Shown here piece after piece: positions 52,330 to 54,117 of a stretch of DNA of 54,117 nucleotides. Position numbers and translations under genes: made by a program. Below the pieces are notes generated by a model that saw only the letters and a list, made by a program, of their open reading frames with translations, was not told the origin of the DNA and ran no database searches. Source of the DNA: an uncultured Trichormus sp. (lineage in GTDB: Bacteria > Cyanobacteriota > Cyanobacteriia > Cyanobacteriales > Nostocaceae); contig CAKZGI010000292.1 of NCBI GenBank assembly GCA_936914905.1, forward strand, positions 1 through 54,117, read 5' to 3'. The number at the start of each line of letters is the position of its first letter. The stretch's first letter is position 1.

Positions 52330-53025
52330 AGTTCCACCTCCTGGGATAGGAGTTTAGAAGTCATCCTCTAACAGGATTTTGGATTTTGGATTGATTCCAC
52401 GGATAAATCGGGGAGCTTATACTATTAGGGAATTATTGGTCACAGAGGCCTCGAGTTAAAAACAGAAGGAGTTTTCTACTTTTCTCAATAGGCATTCCAT
52501 TCTCATAGTTACATAGTTTCAGTGGGAAAATATCTATCTTGAGGATGTTACGACTCCGAATCTCTACACCTATACACAAAAATTTTATAAAATCAGCATA
52601 AATAAAATTTATATCCTTTATCTGTGATCGCCTTTAGTAGGGTTGCTACACTAGTATCAATATAAGTAAGTAGGCGTTCAAAATTGTAGTTATTACAAGG
52701 TAAAAGGCAAGAGTAAAGAGGTCTTCAGGCTAGTTTACATGTTGTTATATACTTTTGGTTTTTTTCACGTCGTTCTAGTTATAAATTCACCAAATAATTA
52801 CTGTAGGAAACAGGGAATAGGCTGGAGAGTTTCTTGCTATAAGGCTTTGTTCCTAGATTTTGTACATCCTTTATCTATAATCTGCTATAAATTCTTAATG
52901 AGCAGTGCAACTAATTTGTTATTCTTACTATTTGGAAAAAGTGAGTAAGAAATGGCAGTTAACTCTGGAAATTTCTAGGGATTAGGAGACTTTGTAACCA
53001 AATGGGAAATCCCCTAAGAAGGACA
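52330..53025. other. Non-coding region with repeats
   Basis: It includes two repeats: 52663-52735 (similar to 8638-8710) and a degraded family B copy at about 52799-52889. Short ORFs here lack start signals and are not called. Confidence 0.45.
52799..52889. repeat. Small MITE-like repeat, family B, copy 4 (degraded)
   Basis: tactgtag..ctataatctgctata, with ttcttgctat..aggcttt..cctagatttt. It matches the other three copies more weakly, chiefly at the right end. Confidence 0.45.
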
Positions 53026-53680
53026 ATCTTAGACTTTTTGTCATTATTTTGAACCACCTTATGATCCATAAGAAACATTAGCAGAACTAGGTTACTCATT
53101 AAATGAAAAACATACACTCCTCCCTCACACATCCAACTCATTAGAAAGGATTATCGAAGTCAAAAGTAAAACAACATCCGTCTTACCATTGGTAAGTTTA
53201 AAAAATGAAACTCCGAGACGAGAAGCCTTATTTTTACCTCTATTGTTAGAAGTAATTACCCATTGTCAATTTCAGTTAGAAATTGAGTATACAGTTAATA
53301 TAAATAATTGGTTAAACGTAAACTTAGATTATTTACTACGTTCTCACCAGAATTTATTAGTAATTAAGGCTGAAAATGATGACTCGAGCAGAGGATTTAC
53401 GCAACTAGCTGTAGAGTTAATAGCTTTATCGGCGGGAATCGGAGAAAATAAATCTATGTTTTATGCTCCAATAACTAGCGGAGAAGTTCAGTGTTCTGGT
53501 AAATTAGAACGTCAACAAAAACAAATTGCTCTAGATATCACACTTTCTACTATACCAGATAATTTTGAAGAAATTACTCACATATTTAGTTGGAATTTTG
53601 GAGGCAGAATAACTATCGATAGGTATTACTTAGTGCCGGTAATTCAGGAATTATCTCTACTTTGGTTCGGTTTTTTGTAA
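53026..53680 (+). pseudogene. Cyanobacterial PD-(D/E)xK-like family protein, decayed
   Basis: The readable frame runs from about 53026: CHYFEPPYDP, then a TAA at 53076, then ETLAELGYSLNE, ERIIEVKSKTTS, PRREALFLPLLLEVI, LLVIKAENDDSSRGFTQLAVELIALS and finally ITHIFSW. This order matches a widespread cyanobacterial family of about 200-220 residues with a PD-(D/E)xK-like core, where the active-site strand usually reads (V/L)IEAKN. Here it reads LVIKAEN, with E and K exchanged. The frame is closed by a stop inside the N-terminal part, with another stop further upstream, and no ATG remains. A TTG at 53189 gives 163 residues. Most likely a dead gene. Confidence 0.65.
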
Positions 53681-53813
53681 GTTCTGTGAACTTTAGAAAA
53701 TTTATCCAGGAGTGAGTTGCTAAGAGGGAATTACCGTTGAAGATATATGTTCATTTCCCTTGAATATCATATTCTGATACTTTCCTTCTAGCCACTGACA
53801 AAATGGTAAGGAT

Positions 53814-54105
53814 TCAGGTCGAAGCTAGAGGGATTAAAGAAGGTGTCTGCAAAGCATAGTTAACCATCCTTTTGATAGGTTGGTCACAAAACTCAATTAG
53901 AGATAGTGTTTGAGGGCGACAAGTTTGTATGACCGCCAATAAATTGGCAGTATGTTGGAATCTCTCCATAGAAAGAGAAGCACCACAGACTTTTCCTTTT
54001 GTCAGTGCTAAAGGTAACCTTAGTTTAGCTAAATAATTATCAAGGTCTATTGTGTCAGGAACGAATGGAAGATTCAACTGTTGGTTGAAACTAGGATGCC
54101 CAAGT
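53814..54105 (-). other. Uncharacterised minus-strand ORF at the window edge
   Basis: The frame is open from a TGA near 54106 to the stop at 53814. If started at TTG 54077 it gives 87 residues (MNLPFVPDTIDLDNYLAKLR...). Residues before that (LGHPSFNQQL) look like the same protein, so the true gene may begin beyond the window and be interrupted by the TGA. It is Leu-rich, without membrane segments. I do not recognise a family. Confidence 0.4.
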
Positions 54106-54117
54106 CAAGAATTCATC

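Noticed and set aside
52739-53141. ORFs of 69 and 60 codons
   Set aside because: They cover a degraded repeat and intergenic DNA, with no ribosome site or family signal.
1-54117. CRISPR arrays or tRNA genes
   Set aside because: No regularly spaced repeats with spacers and no T-loop/anticodon pattern were seen on either strand.

Overview
This window looks like chromosomal DNA of a filamentous, heterocyst-forming cyanobacterium (Nostocales). Three things support this. Six HIP1 octamers (GCGATCGC) are present, starting at 8794, 12454, 17114, 35380, 44576 and 50220. There is a heterocyst-envelope-polysaccharide (HEP) island with recognisable hepA and hepC genes. There is also a cox3/ARTO-type terminal oxidase cluster of the kind that is heterocyst-specific in Anabaena. 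The DNA is AT-rich. Decayed genes, insertion-sequence relics, small MITE-like repeats and fresh short tandem duplications are unusually common, which suggests an eroding genome such as that of a plant symbiont ('Nostoc azollae'-like). That last point is inference.

Layout. 1-0.9 kb: two transposase relics (ISAzo13-like on minus, IS5-like on plus). 1.0-8.3 kb, all minus strand: a respiratory operon with two DUF2231 membrane proteins, coxB, coxA, coxC, a small membrane protein and a type II NADH dehydrogenase, followed by an M41-like zinc protease domain. Subunit II lacks the CuA ligands and subunit I has the YSHP motif of A2-type oxidases, so NDH-2 plus a quinol oxidase is the likely electron path. 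8.3-10.1 kb: decayed DNA including an ssuB-like ABC ATPase relic. 10.2 kb: a small gene behind a promoter whose -10 overlaps a perfect LexA (SOS) box.

10.5-43 kb: the HEP island, almost all on the minus strand and broadly in the order known from Anabaena. Transcription runs from a glucose-1-phosphate cytidylyltransferase (42.9 kb), through sugar-tailoring enzymes (FAD oxidoreductase, SDR epimerase, PhyH dioxygenase, 3,5-epimerase, SAF-domain dehydrogenase), glycosyltransferases, a Wzc-like co-polymerase/kinase, HepC (initiating sugar transferase), HepA (ABC exporter), more glycosyltransferases and a Wzy/O-antigen-ligase-like membrane protein, to two terminal GT4 enzymes. Between 13.7 and 18.5 kb are plus-strand genes: a secreted NHL-type beta-propeller protein, a broken PIG-L deacetylase and a GT4. 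An aspartoacylase-like gene sits next to them on the minus strand. Three copies of a ~155 bp MITE lie inside the island; two of them bracket hepC.

43.4-47.4 kb (minus): a vWA protein, a PP2C phosphatase and an atypical kinase with TPRs. This is the architecture of the TerY-P triad. 48-52.3 kb: a PatA-like response regulator, a MalK/UgpC-type ABC ATPase and a cytoplasmic BtuF-like protein. 52.3-54.1 kb: repeats, a decayed cyanobacterial nuclease-family gene and an uncharacterised ORF at the edge. No tRNA, rRNA or CRISPR array was seen.
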